NCBI GenBank assembly: GCA_016217595.1
Contig: JACRHS010000005.1
Location: 62,001-126,000, forward strand
DNA from: Opitutia bacterium
Lineage (GTDB): Bacteria > Verrucomicrobiota > Verrucomicrobiia > Opitutales > Opitutaceae
Length of the DNA: 64,000 nucleotides
Reading direction: 5' to 3'
The position numbers and the translations under genes are program-made. Below the pieces are notes generated by a model. The model saw nothing but the letters and a program-made list of their open reading frames with translations. It ran no database searches and was not told the DNA's origin. Shown here piece after piece: positions 50,368-62,104 of the stretch (the first letter of the stretch is position 1; every line of letters starts with the position of its first letter).

Positions 50368-50784
50368 CTTCTTGGTTTTCTTCATGACGAAGCCTTCGGG
50401 ATGATCGACATTCACCAGCAGGCGACTGAAGCCGTCACGCTTCGGTAGCAAACGGTGTGCGAGGGATGGCACAAAGACTGTCGCATCGGGAAAATCTTTG
50501 GTTCGGGCTGTGGGCTCCAAGATAATCACTCCACCCTCGAACTTCCATGTGCCTTCTTCGCGACTGTATGTAATGGGCATCTCGCCATTCGGCCCGATCA
50601 CGCAGGCGAACAACTCATGATCGAGAACGTAGGAACCATCCCGGGCGAGCTCGACGCTCATCGACTCATTGAACCCACCTTTGACCATCGCGTAGTATCC
50701 GGCGAACTCGGTCTTCGCTTCCTTTTTGGCCGACGCGCAGCCTGCGAGAGCAATCACCAGGAGTAGAGGGACGAGAGTCTTCAT
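50317..50784 (-). CDS. small lipoprotein, putative integron cassette gene 1
   Basis: 155 residues, not recognised. The lipobox signal MKTLVPLLLVIALAGCAS and a good ribosome-binding site (ggcggaagaaag before the ATG) fix the start; the upstream GTG frame is rejected. The mature domain is beta-patterned: GYYAMVKGGFNESMSVELARDGSYVLDHELF, EGTWKFEGGVIILEPTA. That pattern resembles small beta-barrel lipoproteins that sense or bind surface ligands, but no family can be named. It lies directly behind the attI-like region and ends in an attC-like site, the position of the first cassette of an integron. Confidence 0.65.
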   Translation of the reverse strand: MKTLVPLLLVIALAGCASAKKEAKTEFAGYYAMVKGGFNESMSVELARDGSYVLDHELFACVIGPNGEMPITYSREEGTWKFEGGVIILEPTARTKDFPDATVFVPSLAHRLLPKRDGFSRLLVNVDHPEGFVMKKTKKADPAGTDNSGAAPRRV

Positions 50785-50807
50785 CTTTCTTCCGCCGATC
50801 AGTGTTA

Positions 50808-50948
50808 TTCGCACCAACTGAGTTGAGCTTTAGCCGGAATGTAAAAACAGGAATCACGCATGGGCAAGTGCTTTATAATAAATGATTGGTTGGATTGAGT
50901 TGAGCTTTCTGCGGTTGAAAACAGCCCGGAGAAAGCTCAACTCGGGAG
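50808..50948. promoter_or_regulatory. attI-like region between cassettes and integrase
   Basis: Three copies of the motif gagttgagcttt: 50820-50831 (plus), 50897-50908 (plus) and 50932-50943 (inverted). The last two form a 14-base perfect inverted repeat around 19 bases. The motif contains GTTGAGC/GCTCAAC, which fit the GTTRRRY/RYYYAAC integron core. A TATAAT box is at 50874-50879. IntI-binding repeats at the attI site and divergent promoters for intI and cassettes are expected exactly here. The cassette-proximal core may be CACCAAC at 50812-50818. Confidence 0.55.
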
Positions 50949-52262
50949 ATGGATTCTAAACTGGATGAGCGGGCGGCGGTATCATTTCCAGATTGGAAAT
51001 TGGCTTTGGAGAAGGCGGGGCTTGCGGCGGAGTTGCACCAGGAGTGGATGCAGGCGGTGTTTGGGTTCCTGAAGTTCTGCAAGGACAAGCATGCTCCAGC
51101 TTCGGTCATGTTGGCCAAGTTGTATTTGCAAGAGGATCCGGGGCAAGGGCCAAGTGTCGCGAAGGATGCGTTGCGTTGGTTTGTCACGAAGGGGAGGGTG
51201 AAAAAGATCGAGGCGGAGGCGGTAGGGGCGACCCACGTCGAGCCGATGAAGGCGGCAGTGGGGTTGCGGCGAAGCGCGGCGCCGAAGCTGGCCCGTGATG
51301 ATCGCGGAACGTCGCGGTGGGAGCAGCAGCTCATTGCGGCGTGTCGAGAGCGGCATTTTTTGTGGCGCACGGAGGAGACTTACCGGATGTGGGCCCAGCG
51401 TTTCGCCGCTTTCCTCCAGCCGCGGACGCCGCCGCTGGCCGAGGCGAAGGATGTCGGAGCGTTTTTGAGCGAGCTGGCCGTGGGCCAGCGGGCGAGTGTG
51501 TCGACCCAGAAGCAGGCGTTGAATGCACTGGTGTTTCTGATGCAGGAGGCGCTGAAGGTGGAGCTGGGCAGGATCGATTTCCAGCGCGCGTATCCACGGG
51601 AGCGCATGCCTGTGGTGTTGTCGCGCGAGGAATGCCAGCAGTTGTTCGGGCAACTGACAGGCAATACTCGGCTGATGGCCGAGTTGATGTATGGCGCGGG
51701 TTTGCGGTTGATGGAGTTGCTACGGCTGCGGGTGCATCACTTGGATATAGCGCGCGGGCAGTTAAAAATTTATGCCGGCAAGGGGGACAAGGACCGGATT
51801 ACCGTTTTGCCGGAGCGATTGATTCCGCAGCTCAATGCGCATCTGGACAGGCTGCGGATCATTTTTGCCGAAGATCGGGAAAATAACTTGCCTGGAGTGT
51901 GGCTGCCCGAGGGGCTGGAGCGGAAGTTTAAGAAGGCGGGGGAGAGTTGGCCGTGGCAATGGTTGTTCCCCTCGAGGGAAACGAGCTTCGATCCGGTGTC
52001 TGGAACCCAGCGGCGTCATCATGTATTGGATGGAGCTTTTCAGAATGCCATCCGTACGGCGGCGGAACGGGCGAAAATCGACAAGCGGGTGACGCCGCAT
52101 GTGCTGCGCCATTCGTTTGCGACGCATCTGCTGGAAGGCGGCACGGATATCCGCACGGTGCAGGAACTGCTCGGGCACGAGAGCGTGGAGACGACGCAAA
52201 TCTACACGCACGTCATGCAAAAGCCGGGGCTGGGCGTGAAGAGCCCGCTGGACGGGCTGTAG
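50949..52262 (+). CDS. intI: integron integrase (IntI-type tyrosine recombinase)
   Basis: 437 residues. Tyrosine recombinase with Arg253 (GAGLRLMELLRLRV), Lys in AGKGDKDR, His384-x-x-Arg387 (TPHVLRHSFATHLLEGG), His410 (LLGHESVETT) and Tyr419 (IYTHV). The segment LPGVWLPEGLERKFKKAGESWPWQWLFPS at about 314-342 is the IntI-specific insertion between boxes that XerC/D lack. RRHH followed by FQNAIRTAAERA and the C-terminal PGLGVKSPLDGL match the family. About 100 extra N-terminal residues (1-115) contain a SAM-like helical region, a variant seen in planctomycete/verrucomicrobial integron integrases. It is transcribed away from the two minus-strand cassette genes. Confidence 0.92.
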   Translation: MDSKLDERAAVSFPDWKLALEKAGLAAELHQEWMQAVFGFLKFCKDKHAPASVMLAKLYLQEDPGQGPSVAKDALRWFVTKGRVKKIEAEAVGATHVEPMKAAVGLRRSAAPKLARDDRGTSRWEQQLIAACRERHFLWRTEETYRMWAQRFAAFLQPRTPPLAEAKDVGAFLSELAVGQRASVSTQKQALNALVFLMQEALKVELGRIDFQRAYPRERMPVVLSREECQQLFGQLTGNTRLMAELMYGAGLRLMELLRLRVHHLDIARGQLKIYAGKGDKDRITVLPERLIPQLNAHLDRLRIIFAEDRENNLPGVWLPEGLERKFKKAGESWPWQWLFPSRETSFDPVSGTQRRHHVLDGAFQNAIRTAAERAKIDKRVTPHVLRHSFATHLLEGGTDIRTVQELLGHESVETTQIYTHVMQKPGLGVKSPLDGL

Positions 52263-52685
52263 AAGCTAACGAAGGGCGAGGCGCGGAGAGGTGCGGACTG
52301 GAGACGGATGGGGCGGCCCACGGAAAACACGGAAGCTCACGGAAGCGGATGGGGTAACCACGAAAGACACGAAAAATACGAAATCCGGAGAGACCACGGA
52401 TGGCTCAGATTGCTCGGATAATATCTGATGCAGATGTTATCCGTGTGGTCAGCGTAATCCGTGGTTTATATAGGCCGAATGTTCTTAGGCGGTCAGGCCA
52501 CGCTTTCGCCTGCGGCTCAAGCGCAGCTACGGGCGCAGCATTATAGCGGCGGGGTTCGGCGACCGCGCCCTACGATGACTCCCTCCCCTTTTCGTTCCTT
52601 TCGTGTGTTTCGTGGTCCGCCGCGTCTTTTCTGATCGCCGCCTCATGTCGGCGGCTACGGGAGTCGGTGTCCGCCTAACGTGCGG
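52263..52685. other. repeat-rich intergenic region right of the integron integrase
   Basis: No gene. Inverted near-copies of ccacgaaagacacgaaa (about 52356-52381) and tttcgtgtgtttcgtgg (about 52599-52617) bracket the dispersed 28-base repeat at 52546. A small hairpin gccgcc...ggcggc sits at about 52639-52656. Similar 'cacgaaacac' strings occur at 27.3 kb. These look like dispersed intergenic repeats rather than a terminator of intI. Confidence 0.5.
52546..52573. repeat. dispersed repeat, intergenic copy
   Basis: 28 bases starting gcggcggggttcggcgacc, identical but for one base to the in-frame copy at 39023-39050. Confidence 0.75.
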
Positions 52686-53552
52686 TCAGCCGCTGTAGAG
52701 CTGGCTGTTGATTTGGGCGAAGGCGGTGCGGGTGTCGGCGATCAGGGACTGGACTTGCTCGTTGGTGAGTCCGTGGCGGCGCATGAACTCTGTCTCCTGA
52801 ATTGCCGGCTCGGCCTCGGCGGGCGCTTGCGTCGCGAACGCCACGCCCAGGCCCGCGGGCAACACCGTGCCGGCAAACTCCAGCGCGTCGGCCAGCCAGT
52901 TGGGCGGCGTGAGCCGGGCGGGTTCGTTCTGCCACTCGACCGCCTGCACGATGTTATCCGTAAATTGCCACGCTTGCAGCAGGCGCGCGCCGGCGTGCGT
53001 GTGCGGGAAACCCACGTTGTCCATTTCCCAGTCTTCCAGCAGCGTCGAGCCGTCCCAAAAGAGGCCGCCGCCGAGATCGTGGATGCATTGGTTGATCGCC
53101 AGGCGGCCGATGTAGCGCAGGAGTCCGGCGGTGTGCGCCTCGTCGGGGTCGGCGGCGCCGGTGGTGCGGGCGAGGCGTTCCATGAACAGGCCGTGAAACA
53201 GACTCTCGGCCCAAAAATCTTCCGCCGCGAATCCGTAGCTACCCAGATCGCGCGCCGCCATGAGATGCGCCACGGCGAGGTTGAGCAGGCGCAGGCTTTC
53301 GCGAAAACCGATCTTCGCCACCGCGCGGTCCAGCGAGGAAACGCGTTCGCCCACGCCATAGTATGCGCTGTTGGAGCCGCGGATGATGTCGGCCGTGAGC
53401 GCGGTGTCGGACTTCACGAGGTTGGCGATGTCGCCGATGTCGGAATCGGGATTGCGCAGGAGCGCGACCGCCTTGCTCAGCACCCGCGGAGCCGGGGAGA
53501 ACTTTTCGATTTTGACGATCGCTTCGAGGTACAGGTCCTTGCTGAGTTTCAT
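52686..53552 (-). CDS. HDOD-domain protein
   Basis: 288 residues. The HDOD domain (about 10-215), a metal-poor relative of HD phosphohydrolases used as a signalling output: SPAPRVLSKAVALLRNPDSDIGDIANLVKSDTALTADIIRGSN, AVAKIGFRESLRLLNLAV, HTAGLLRYIGRLAINQ, GFPHTHAGARLLQAWQF. The ATG at 53552 starts the family homology. It is the last gene of the minus-strand chemosensory operon, 37 bases after cheA. HDOD proteins often sit with chemotaxis or c-di-GMP circuits and may relay the signal to metabolism or motility (inference). Confidence 0.88.
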   Translation of the reverse strand: MKLSKDLYLEAIVKIEKFSPAPRVLSKAVALLRNPDSDIGDIANLVKSDTALTADIIRGSNSAYYGVGERVSSLDRAVAKIGFRESLRLLNLAVAHLMAARDLGSYGFAAEDFWAESLFHGLFMERLARTTGAADPDEAHTAGLLRYIGRLAINQCIHDLGGGLFWDGSTLLEDWEMDNVGFPHTHAGARLLQAWQFTDNIVQAVEWQNEPARLTPPNWLADALEFAGTVLPAGLGVAFATQAPAEAEPAIQETEFMRRHGLTNEQVQSLIADTRTAFAQINSQLYSG

Positions 53553-53589
53553 GGCGGAAAGTCGGACGGGCGGTTGGAAAGGCAGCGGG

Positions 53590-55872
53590 TTAGATCTCCA
53601 TGCCGAGACCGGCGCGTTTGCGCGCAGCGGCGTAGGCGACGAGGTTGGGCACATCGAGGATCAACGCCACGCGGCCGTCGCCGAGCACCGTGGCGCCGGA
53701 GTAAACCTGCACGTGCTGACCGAGCCAGCCGAGCGATTTGAGCACGGTCTGGTGGTTGCCCAGCACGGCGTCGACCGCGAGGCCGAGACGTTTGTCCTCC
53801 AGCTCGACGATCACCACGCGCTCGACGGCGGGACCGGCGCCCGGCAGGGCGAACACGTCGCGCAATCGCAGATACGGGATCAACTCGCCGCGCAGCTCGA
53901 CGACGTTGCGGCCGTTGCCGGCGGCGCGCTGGGCCTGCGAAAGCTCGATGGTCTCGCGCGCGATGCTCAACGGCAGGATGTAGCGGTCGCCGTCGATCTC
54001 GACCATCAGGCCCTCGATGATGGCCAGCGTGAGCGGCAGCGAGAGGCGGATCTCCGTGCCCTGCCCCGGACGGGTGCGGAGCTCGACCGTGCCGCGCAAC
54101 AGCTCGATGCGCTTCTTCACCACATCGAGCCCGACGCCGCGACCGGAGAGCTGCGACACCGTGTCGGCGGTGGAAAAGCCCGGGAGGAAAATCATCTGGT
54201 AAAGCTCCTGGTCGCTCGGCCGCGCCTCGGCGGCGAGCAGGCCGCGCGCGATGGCCTTGGCGCGGATTTTCTCGGCATTCAGGCCGCGGCCGTCGTCGGA
54301 GATGACAATGCCCACGCGGTCGCCGCTTTGCTCGGCGCGCATGCGCAACGTGCCGCGCCGGGGTTTGCCGGCCGCCGCGCGCTCGGCGGGCGGCTCCAGG
54401 CCATGATCGAGACAGTTGCGCACGAGATGCACCAGCGGATCGCTGAGCTGATCGAGCACGGATTTGTCCATCTCGGTGTCGGCCCCCTCGATCACGAGGT
54501 CGACCTCCTTGCCCAGTTCGCGCGACATGTCGCGGGTGAGCCGGCGGAATTTGTTGAACGTCTCGCCGATGGGCATCATGCGGACGTTGAGCACGAGGTC
54601 GCGCATCTCGGTGGTGAGACGCAGCAGACCCTCGGAGGCGGACTCCAGCGCCGCCGGCACCGTGGGCAACAGCGCGCAGGCTGCGCCGACTTGGGAGCGC
54701 AAAATCACCAGTTCACCGACGAGGTTGACGAGGCGGTCGAGCTTGTCGGCCGACACGCGCAACGTCTCGGTTTTGGCGCGCATGGCGGCGGCCTCGGCGG
54801 GTTCGCCGGCAGGCTCCGCGCCCTCGGAGGCCACCGCGGGAGCGGCGGCGGGAGAGGCCGTGGCCTTCGCCGGCTCCGACTCCGTCCACGGCGTGGTGCG
54901 GAGCTGCGGGTTGGCGTCGAGCATGAACGCGAACACATCGTTGATCGCCTCGGCCTCTGCGTCGGTGTCGAGCGCCACGCGCCACACGCCCGGCATGGGC
55001 TGGTCGTCGCGCCGCGGGGGAGCTTGCACCACACGGTGCGCGCCGAGTTTGCCGAGATCGATCCAGAGCGTGTCGAGCACGCCGGGGGCGGCGAGCGTGC
55101 GCCCGGTCAGCGTGAATTCCAGATACCACGTGCGCCGGCCCGCCGGCAAAAGCGGCGGCAGCTCGTCGACGTCCAGTTCGCAATCGCCCTCGGCGAACGC
55201 GAAGACGCCGCGCACCGCCGCAGCGTCGGCGGTGGTTTCCAGCTGGATGTCCCAATGCAGGTAGCAACGCTCGGCATCGAGGTCGGCGAGATCCGGCAGC
55301 GCATCGGTTGCGCCGCGGACTTCGCAGGTGCCCAGCGTGCGCAGCTCGTCGAGGTACATCCCCGGATCGGCGCCGGTTTGGAAAAATTCGGGATGCGGGC
55401 GGAACCGGATGCGGAAACGCCGCATGGTCGGTGCGGCAGACGGCGCACCGGGCACGGGTTTCTTCGCGGCACCGCCGGCCGCCGGCAGAAACGCCAGCAA
55501 CGCCTCAAGATCGCCGCGCGCGCCGGCGAGCACCGCGCCGGCCTCCGCCGCAGGCGCGGCCAGATAACGGCTGATGGCATCGGAGAGTTTGAGCGTCAGA
55601 TCGATGACGCGGGAGTCGATTTGCAGACGGCCTTCGCGGGCGGCATTGTAGACGTCTTCGACGTGGTGAACGAAATCGGAGAGCTCCGGGTAGCCGCTGG
55701 TGGAGCCGGACCCCTTGAGTGTGTGCATGGCGCGGAAGACCCGGTCGATGGCGGCGGGCTGGGCGGGATCGGCTTCGAGCGCGAGCAAGCCGGCCTCCAG
55801 TTCGACGAGCAGATCGGTGGCCTCCTGCAGGAAGACTTCGCGGCTGCGGCGCTGGATTTCGTCGAAGTTCAT
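53590..55872 (-). CDS. cheA: chemotaxis histidine kinase CheA
   Basis: 760 residues in CheA order: HPt (about 1-110) with phospho-acceptor His50 in FRAMHTLKGSGSTSG; a middle region with two copies of a (F/Y)xxxPxxxxxxGxDP-like element (around 155-300); an Ala/Pro-rich linker; dimerisation domain SADKLDRLVNLVGELVILRSQV; ATPase with N box RNCLDHGLEPPAERAAAGKP, G1 IVISDDGRGLNAEKI and G2 GRGVGLDVV; and a C-terminal CheW-like domain (VEIDGDRYILPL, RDVFALPGAGPAVERVVIVEL). It phosphorylates the CheY proteins encoded upstream. Ten bases separate its start from the CheY gene, so it is in the same operon. Confidence 0.94.
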   Translation of the reverse strand: MNFDEIQRRSREVFLQEATDLLVELEAGLLALEADPAQPAAIDRVFRAMHTLKGSGSTSGYPELSDFVHHVEDVYNAAREGRLQIDSRVIDLTLKLSDAISRYLAAPAAEAGAVLAGARGDLEALLAFLPAAGGAAKKPVPGAPSAAPTMRRFRIRFRPHPEFFQTGADPGMYLDELRTLGTCEVRGATDALPDLADLDAERCYLHWDIQLETTADAAAVRGVFAFAEGDCELDVDELPPLLPAGRRTWYLEFTLTGRTLAAPGVLDTLWIDLGKLGAHRVVQAPPRRDDQPMPGVWRVALDTDAEAEAINDVFAFMLDANPQLRTTPWTESEPAKATASPAAAPAVASEGAEPAGEPAEAAAMRAKTETLRVSADKLDRLVNLVGELVILRSQVGAACALLPTVPAALESASEGLLRLTTEMRDLVLNVRMMPIGETFNKFRRLTRDMSRELGKEVDLVIEGADTEMDKSVLDQLSDPLVHLVRNCLDHGLEPPAERAAAGKPRRGTLRMRAEQSGDRVGIVISDDGRGLNAEKIRAKAIARGLLAAEARPSDQELYQMIFLPGFSTADTVSQLSGRGVGLDVVKKRIELLRGTVELRTRPGQGTEIRLSLPLTLAIIEGLMVEIDGDRYILPLSIARETIELSQAQRAAGNGRNVVELRGELIPYLRLRDVFALPGAGPAVERVVIVELEDKRLGLAVDAVLGNHQTVLKSLGWLGQHVQVYSGATVLGDGRVALILDVPNLVAYAAARKRAGLGMEI

Positions 55873-55882
55873 GGGGAGGGGT

Positions 55883-56251
55883 TCAGTGCGGGCAGACCTT
55901 CTGGATCACGGCGACAAAGCGGGCGGGGTCGAACGGCTTCACGATCCAGCCGGTGGCGCCGGCCTTTTTGCCGGCCACTTTTTTCTCCTCCTGCGATTCG
56001 GTGGTGAGCATGAGGATGGGGGTGAACTTGTACTGCGGCAGGGCGCGCAATCGCGCGATCAACTGGATGCCGTCGAGGTTGGGCATGTTGAGGTCCGTCA
56101 CGATGAGGTCGGCCTTTTGCTTCTGGCAAAGATTGTAGCCGATCAGGCCATCTTCAGCCGTCATCACTTCATAGCCGGCGGATTGGAGGGTGAGGCGGAC
56201 GGTTTCCCGGATGCTCATCGAGTCATCCACTGCGATCACGAGCTTAGACAT
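55883..56251 (-). CDS. cheY: CheY-like response regulator (first)
   Basis: 122 residues, a single receiver domain. The acidic pair is in IAVDDSMSIRETV, the phosphorylation site in LIVTDLNMPNLDG at about Asp52, the Thr in MLTTES, and the Lys in WIVKPFDPARF, all as in CheY. It belongs to the CheY subgroup found beside CheA in Frz/Wsp-like clusters. It is between cheA and the STAS gene. Confidence 0.92.
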   Translation of the reverse strand: MSKLVIAVDDSMSIRETVRLTLQSAGYEVMTAEDGLIGYNLCQKQKADLIVTDLNMPNLDGIQLIARLRALPQYKFTPILMLTTESQEEKKVAGKKAGATGWIVKPFDPARFVAVIQKVCPH

Positions 56252-56275
56252 GGGAGGAAGGCACGGTGGCGGCGT

Positions 56276-56562
56276 TCAAGATTGATGGAAAGGGTTTTCC
56301 AGGGCGAACCGGCGGAAGGCGTCGGCCACGGCGGGAGCGCACGGACCGGCCGCGGCGCGGCAGACGGATAACGCGGCGGCGCACAAAACCTGGAGCGCGG
56401 CGGCATCGAGCCGCGTGACGTCGGGCGCATCGAGCACGAGACAGGACTCGGCGTTCAGGGCGGCCAGCAGGGCTTGCTGCAAGGCGCGGGCGTGTTCGAC
56501 GGTGATCTCACCGGCGAGGCGGAGCCGGACTTCGGGGCCGACGGTTTCAAGCTGGAAGGCAT

Positions 56563-56566
<4 letters not shown>
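56276..56566 (-). CDS. STAS-domain protein of the chemosensory operon
   Basis: 96 residues. STAS fold: VRLRLAGEITVEHARALQQALLAAL, CLVLDAPDVTRLDAAALQVLCAAA. The segment normally reading D-S/T-S/A-G is LDAAALQVL, without phosphorylatable Ser/Thr and without Gly. It overlaps the hybrid kinase gene by four bases (ATGA). Small STAS proteins of this kind occur in several chemosensory clusters. It may act as a scaffold or antagonist for one of the kinases (inference). Confidence 0.8.
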
Positions 56567-59655
<3,089 letters not shown>

Positions 59656-59667
59656 GGCGGGAAAAGT

Positions 59668-61713
59668 CTAAAACAAATCAATGCCAGGCCCGAATTCGTC
59701 CTTGGCGGGTGGCTTGTTGGTTTTGGTTTCGGGCGCGGCTTCGGCGGGCGGTGGCGTGGCTGGTGGCGCAGGCGGCGGTGGCTCCGCTGCCGCGGTGGTG
59801 GCTTCGGGTTTCTTTTCCGCCGCCGGCTCTGCGGGCGTGGCGAGCTCGGTCGGGTCGCGCGCCACCGGATTGTCGAAGAGCTCGATCTCCATCGAGGCCG
59901 GCGCAGCGGACGGCTGGCTGGCCTGGCCGAGGGCGGCCGCGTGGGCAGCGTGCTCTTCGCGCATCGTGTAATGCTCTTGGTGCGCCTCCAGCCGGCCGAT
60001 GGCCTCGGCGCTCAAATCCTCCTGCGAAGCGAAGCCGGCTGTGGTGGCGAGCAGGGATTCGCACAACTCCTGCCCCGGGCCGAAGCACGCGCCGATTTCC
60101 TGCGGGAAGGCCAGCCCTTCGAGCAAGGCCCGGCTCGTCTCATGCGCGGTGGAGAAATTTTTGCTGACCTGGGTGGAGTTCTGCTGGATGCGCTGGCTCA
60201 GACGCTCAAGCTTGGCGCTCACCACAAGGGCGCCCCGCTCCAGATCGGCCTTCTCGCGTTTGATCAGTGCGAGAAAGTCGTCGGCCTCGGTCTTGATTTT
60301 GCGGAGGTTTTTCAGCGTCGCCTGGAGCTCGGCGGTGAGCTCATTGGTCACCGTGGCGTTCTCGGCGGCGACACGGCTGGTTTCCTCCGCCAGGCGGTTG
60401 AGGGCATCGGCCGAGGGCAGGCGGGCGGCGGAAATCTGGGCGTTGAGCGCCACCAGCTTCACCTCGAATTCGTGTTGCGAGATCTCCTGCGAGAACACGC
60501 TGACCACGGTCTCGATGCGCTCGACGAGGCGGGAGATGTTGCAATTGGTCTGTTCGCTCTGATCGGCGATGCGCGCGAGTTTGCCGATCTCTTCGCGGAA
60601 CATATCGGCCACGCGGCAGGAGAGGAACGCATCGGCCGCGGCCTGCTCCATCTCGGTGAAACGGTTCACGAGTTCCTCGCTGATCGCCAGCAGGTCGTTG
60701 AGGCCGGAGGTCACTTCCAGGCCCGCCTGTTCGATCTCGGTGCGGGCGCTGTGCAACTGCGCCTGCTGCACGCGGGTGGCGTGGTGGAGATAACCCCAGT
60801 CCACGGTGCCCTGCCCCTTGGCGTTGCGATTGATCTGGGTGCACATCTCATCGAGCCCCGTCGCGACGTGCTCGAGCTTCTGGCGGACAATGTCCTGATA
60901 TTGCAGGGAGGTGAGCACGCGCAGCGTCAGCGGCTTGGTGCGGTCCAGCAACGCGCCGATGCTCTGGCTCAAGTTGAGGCAGGGGCTGAGCGCGTCCTTC
61001 ACGTTGTCGAGCTCGCGGTTGATCATCCCGATGCTGCTCTGCGCCCGCGTGTGCAAGTCCTCCTGCGTGTGCTGCAGTTGACCGCGCTCCGACACCGTTT
61101 CCTGCACCACATGCTCGATGCGATTGAAGGCGGATTCGGTGGTGGCGGAGATCTTCTGCTCAATCTCCGCGATGGCGCTCGCGACGTTGATGAAAATGCC
61201 CTGGTACTCCGGATCGACGCGCGCGGCCTCCATGCGGATGCTCATGGTCAGGACGCGGAACATCATATTCGTCTGAACGAACTTGGCGTGCACCGCACAG
61301 GCCTGCTGGAGATTTTTCACCACATGGTCCATCTGCTCCTGCTCGGAAAGCGCGATGCCCATGGTGGCGTGGACCAGATCGACCGAGTTTTTGTACTGCG
61401 CGTAGGCGGAGGAGAGCGCGTGGTCCTCGTCGCGATCATGCAGCACCAGGTCGAGCTCATGGGTCTGGGTGCGCACCTCGGTGATGCGACTATCGAGCTG
61501 CGCAAGCCCCTGCGCGAGGGCGGTGAACTCCCGATCGGACTCCTTCCCGAAGCGCAACAAATCCCGCCGGCTTTGTTGCAAGCCGGGCACCAGCGCACTT
61601 ACCCGGCGCGCGATCAGCAGCCGGGGGGTACGCCACGCCGCCAGGCGTCGCCACTGCCGGGGCGCGAGCCATGCGGGGAGCGAGGGGAGAAGTTGAGCGA
61701 GGGGGAAAGCCAT
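59668..61713 (-). CDS. soluble MCP-like coiled-coil protein with degenerate signalling tips
   Basis: 681 residues, no membrane span, mostly long helices. Two segments resemble the MCP hairpin tip: MEAARVDPEYQGIFINVASA near 160-180 and LNAQISAARLPS near 415-426, compared with ALNAAIEAARAGE...GFAVVADE in true receptors. Neither copy has all invariant residues. The tail (about 600-681) is Pro/Ala-rich and ends FGPGIDLF, which could be a docking peptide. No conventional MCP is in the operon, so this protein probably takes the receptor or scaffold place. It could also be a cytoplasmic array organiser. Function unproven. Confidence 0.65.
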   Translation of the reverse strand: MAFPLAQLLPSLPAWLAPRQWRRLAAWRTPRLLIARRVSALVPGLQQSRRDLLRFGKESDREFTALAQGLAQLDSRITEVRTQTHELDLVLHDRDEDHALSSAYAQYKNSVDLVHATMGIALSEQEQMDHVVKNLQQACAVHAKFVQTNMMFRVLTMSIRMEAARVDPEYQGIFINVASAIAEIEQKISATTESAFNRIEHVVQETVSERGQLQHTQEDLHTRAQSSIGMINRELDNVKDALSPCLNLSQSIGALLDRTKPLTLRVLTSLQYQDIVRQKLEHVATGLDEMCTQINRNAKGQGTVDWGYLHHATRVQQAQLHSARTEIEQAGLEVTSGLNDLLAISEELVNRFTEMEQAAADAFLSCRVADMFREEIGKLARIADQSEQTNCNISRLVERIETVVSVFSQEISQHEFEVKLVALNAQISAARLPSADALNRLAEETSRVAAENATVTNELTAELQATLKNLRKIKTEADDFLALIKREKADLERGALVVSAKLERLSQRIQQNSTQVSKNFSTAHETSRALLEGLAFPQEIGACFGPGQELCESLLATTAGFASQEDLSAEAIGRLEAHQEHYTMREEHAAHAAALGQASQPSAAPASMEIELFDNPVARDPTELATPAEPAAEKKPEATTAAAEPPPPAPPATPPPAEAAPETKTNKPPAKDEFGPGIDLF

Positions 61714-61730
61714 GCGGGGGGAGGCCGGGA

Positions 61731-62093
61731 TCAGTTCAAGAATTGCTGCACTTTTCGCAACAACTCGTCGGGGCGCACCGGTTTGAGGAGCGCCTCAATG
61801 CCAAAGGTCTGCTGATACTCCTTGGTGCGCTCCTTCAACGCTTCCGAGGTGATCGCGAGAATGGGTGTATGCGCGTAGTCGGGCATCGCGCGCAACCGGG
61901 CGAGGAACTCGCCGCCGTTCATCTTGGGCATCACCAGATCGAGCAGGATGAGATCGACCGGTTGCAGCGGCAGCTTGGCCAGCGCCTCGGCGCCATCGCA
62001 GGCGTCGATGCAGGCGTAGCCCTTCTGCTTCAGAAAGCTCGTGTGGTAGAGCCGGACACTGGCGAAATCGTCGACGACGAGGATGGTTTTCAT
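61731..62093 (-). CDS. cheY: CheY-like response regulator (second)
   Basis: 120 residues, a single receiver. Acidic pair in LVVDDFASVRLYHTSFL, Asp site in LILLDLVMPKMNGGEF, Thr/Ser in ILAITSEALK, Lys in LLKPVRPDELL. The usual Asp-Gly after the phosphorylation loop is Asn-Gly (KMNGG). The start at 62093 is the ATG that begins the domain. It is 17 bases from the MCP-like gene and 11 from cheB. Confidence 0.9.
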   Translation of the reverse strand: MKTILVVDDFASVRLYHTSFLKQKGYACIDACDGAEALAKLPLQPVDLILLDLVMPKMNGGEFLARLRAMPDYAHTPILAITSEALKERTKEYQQTFGIEALLKPVRPDELLRKVQQFLN

Positions 62094-62104
62094 GGCGGGG
62101 TATA

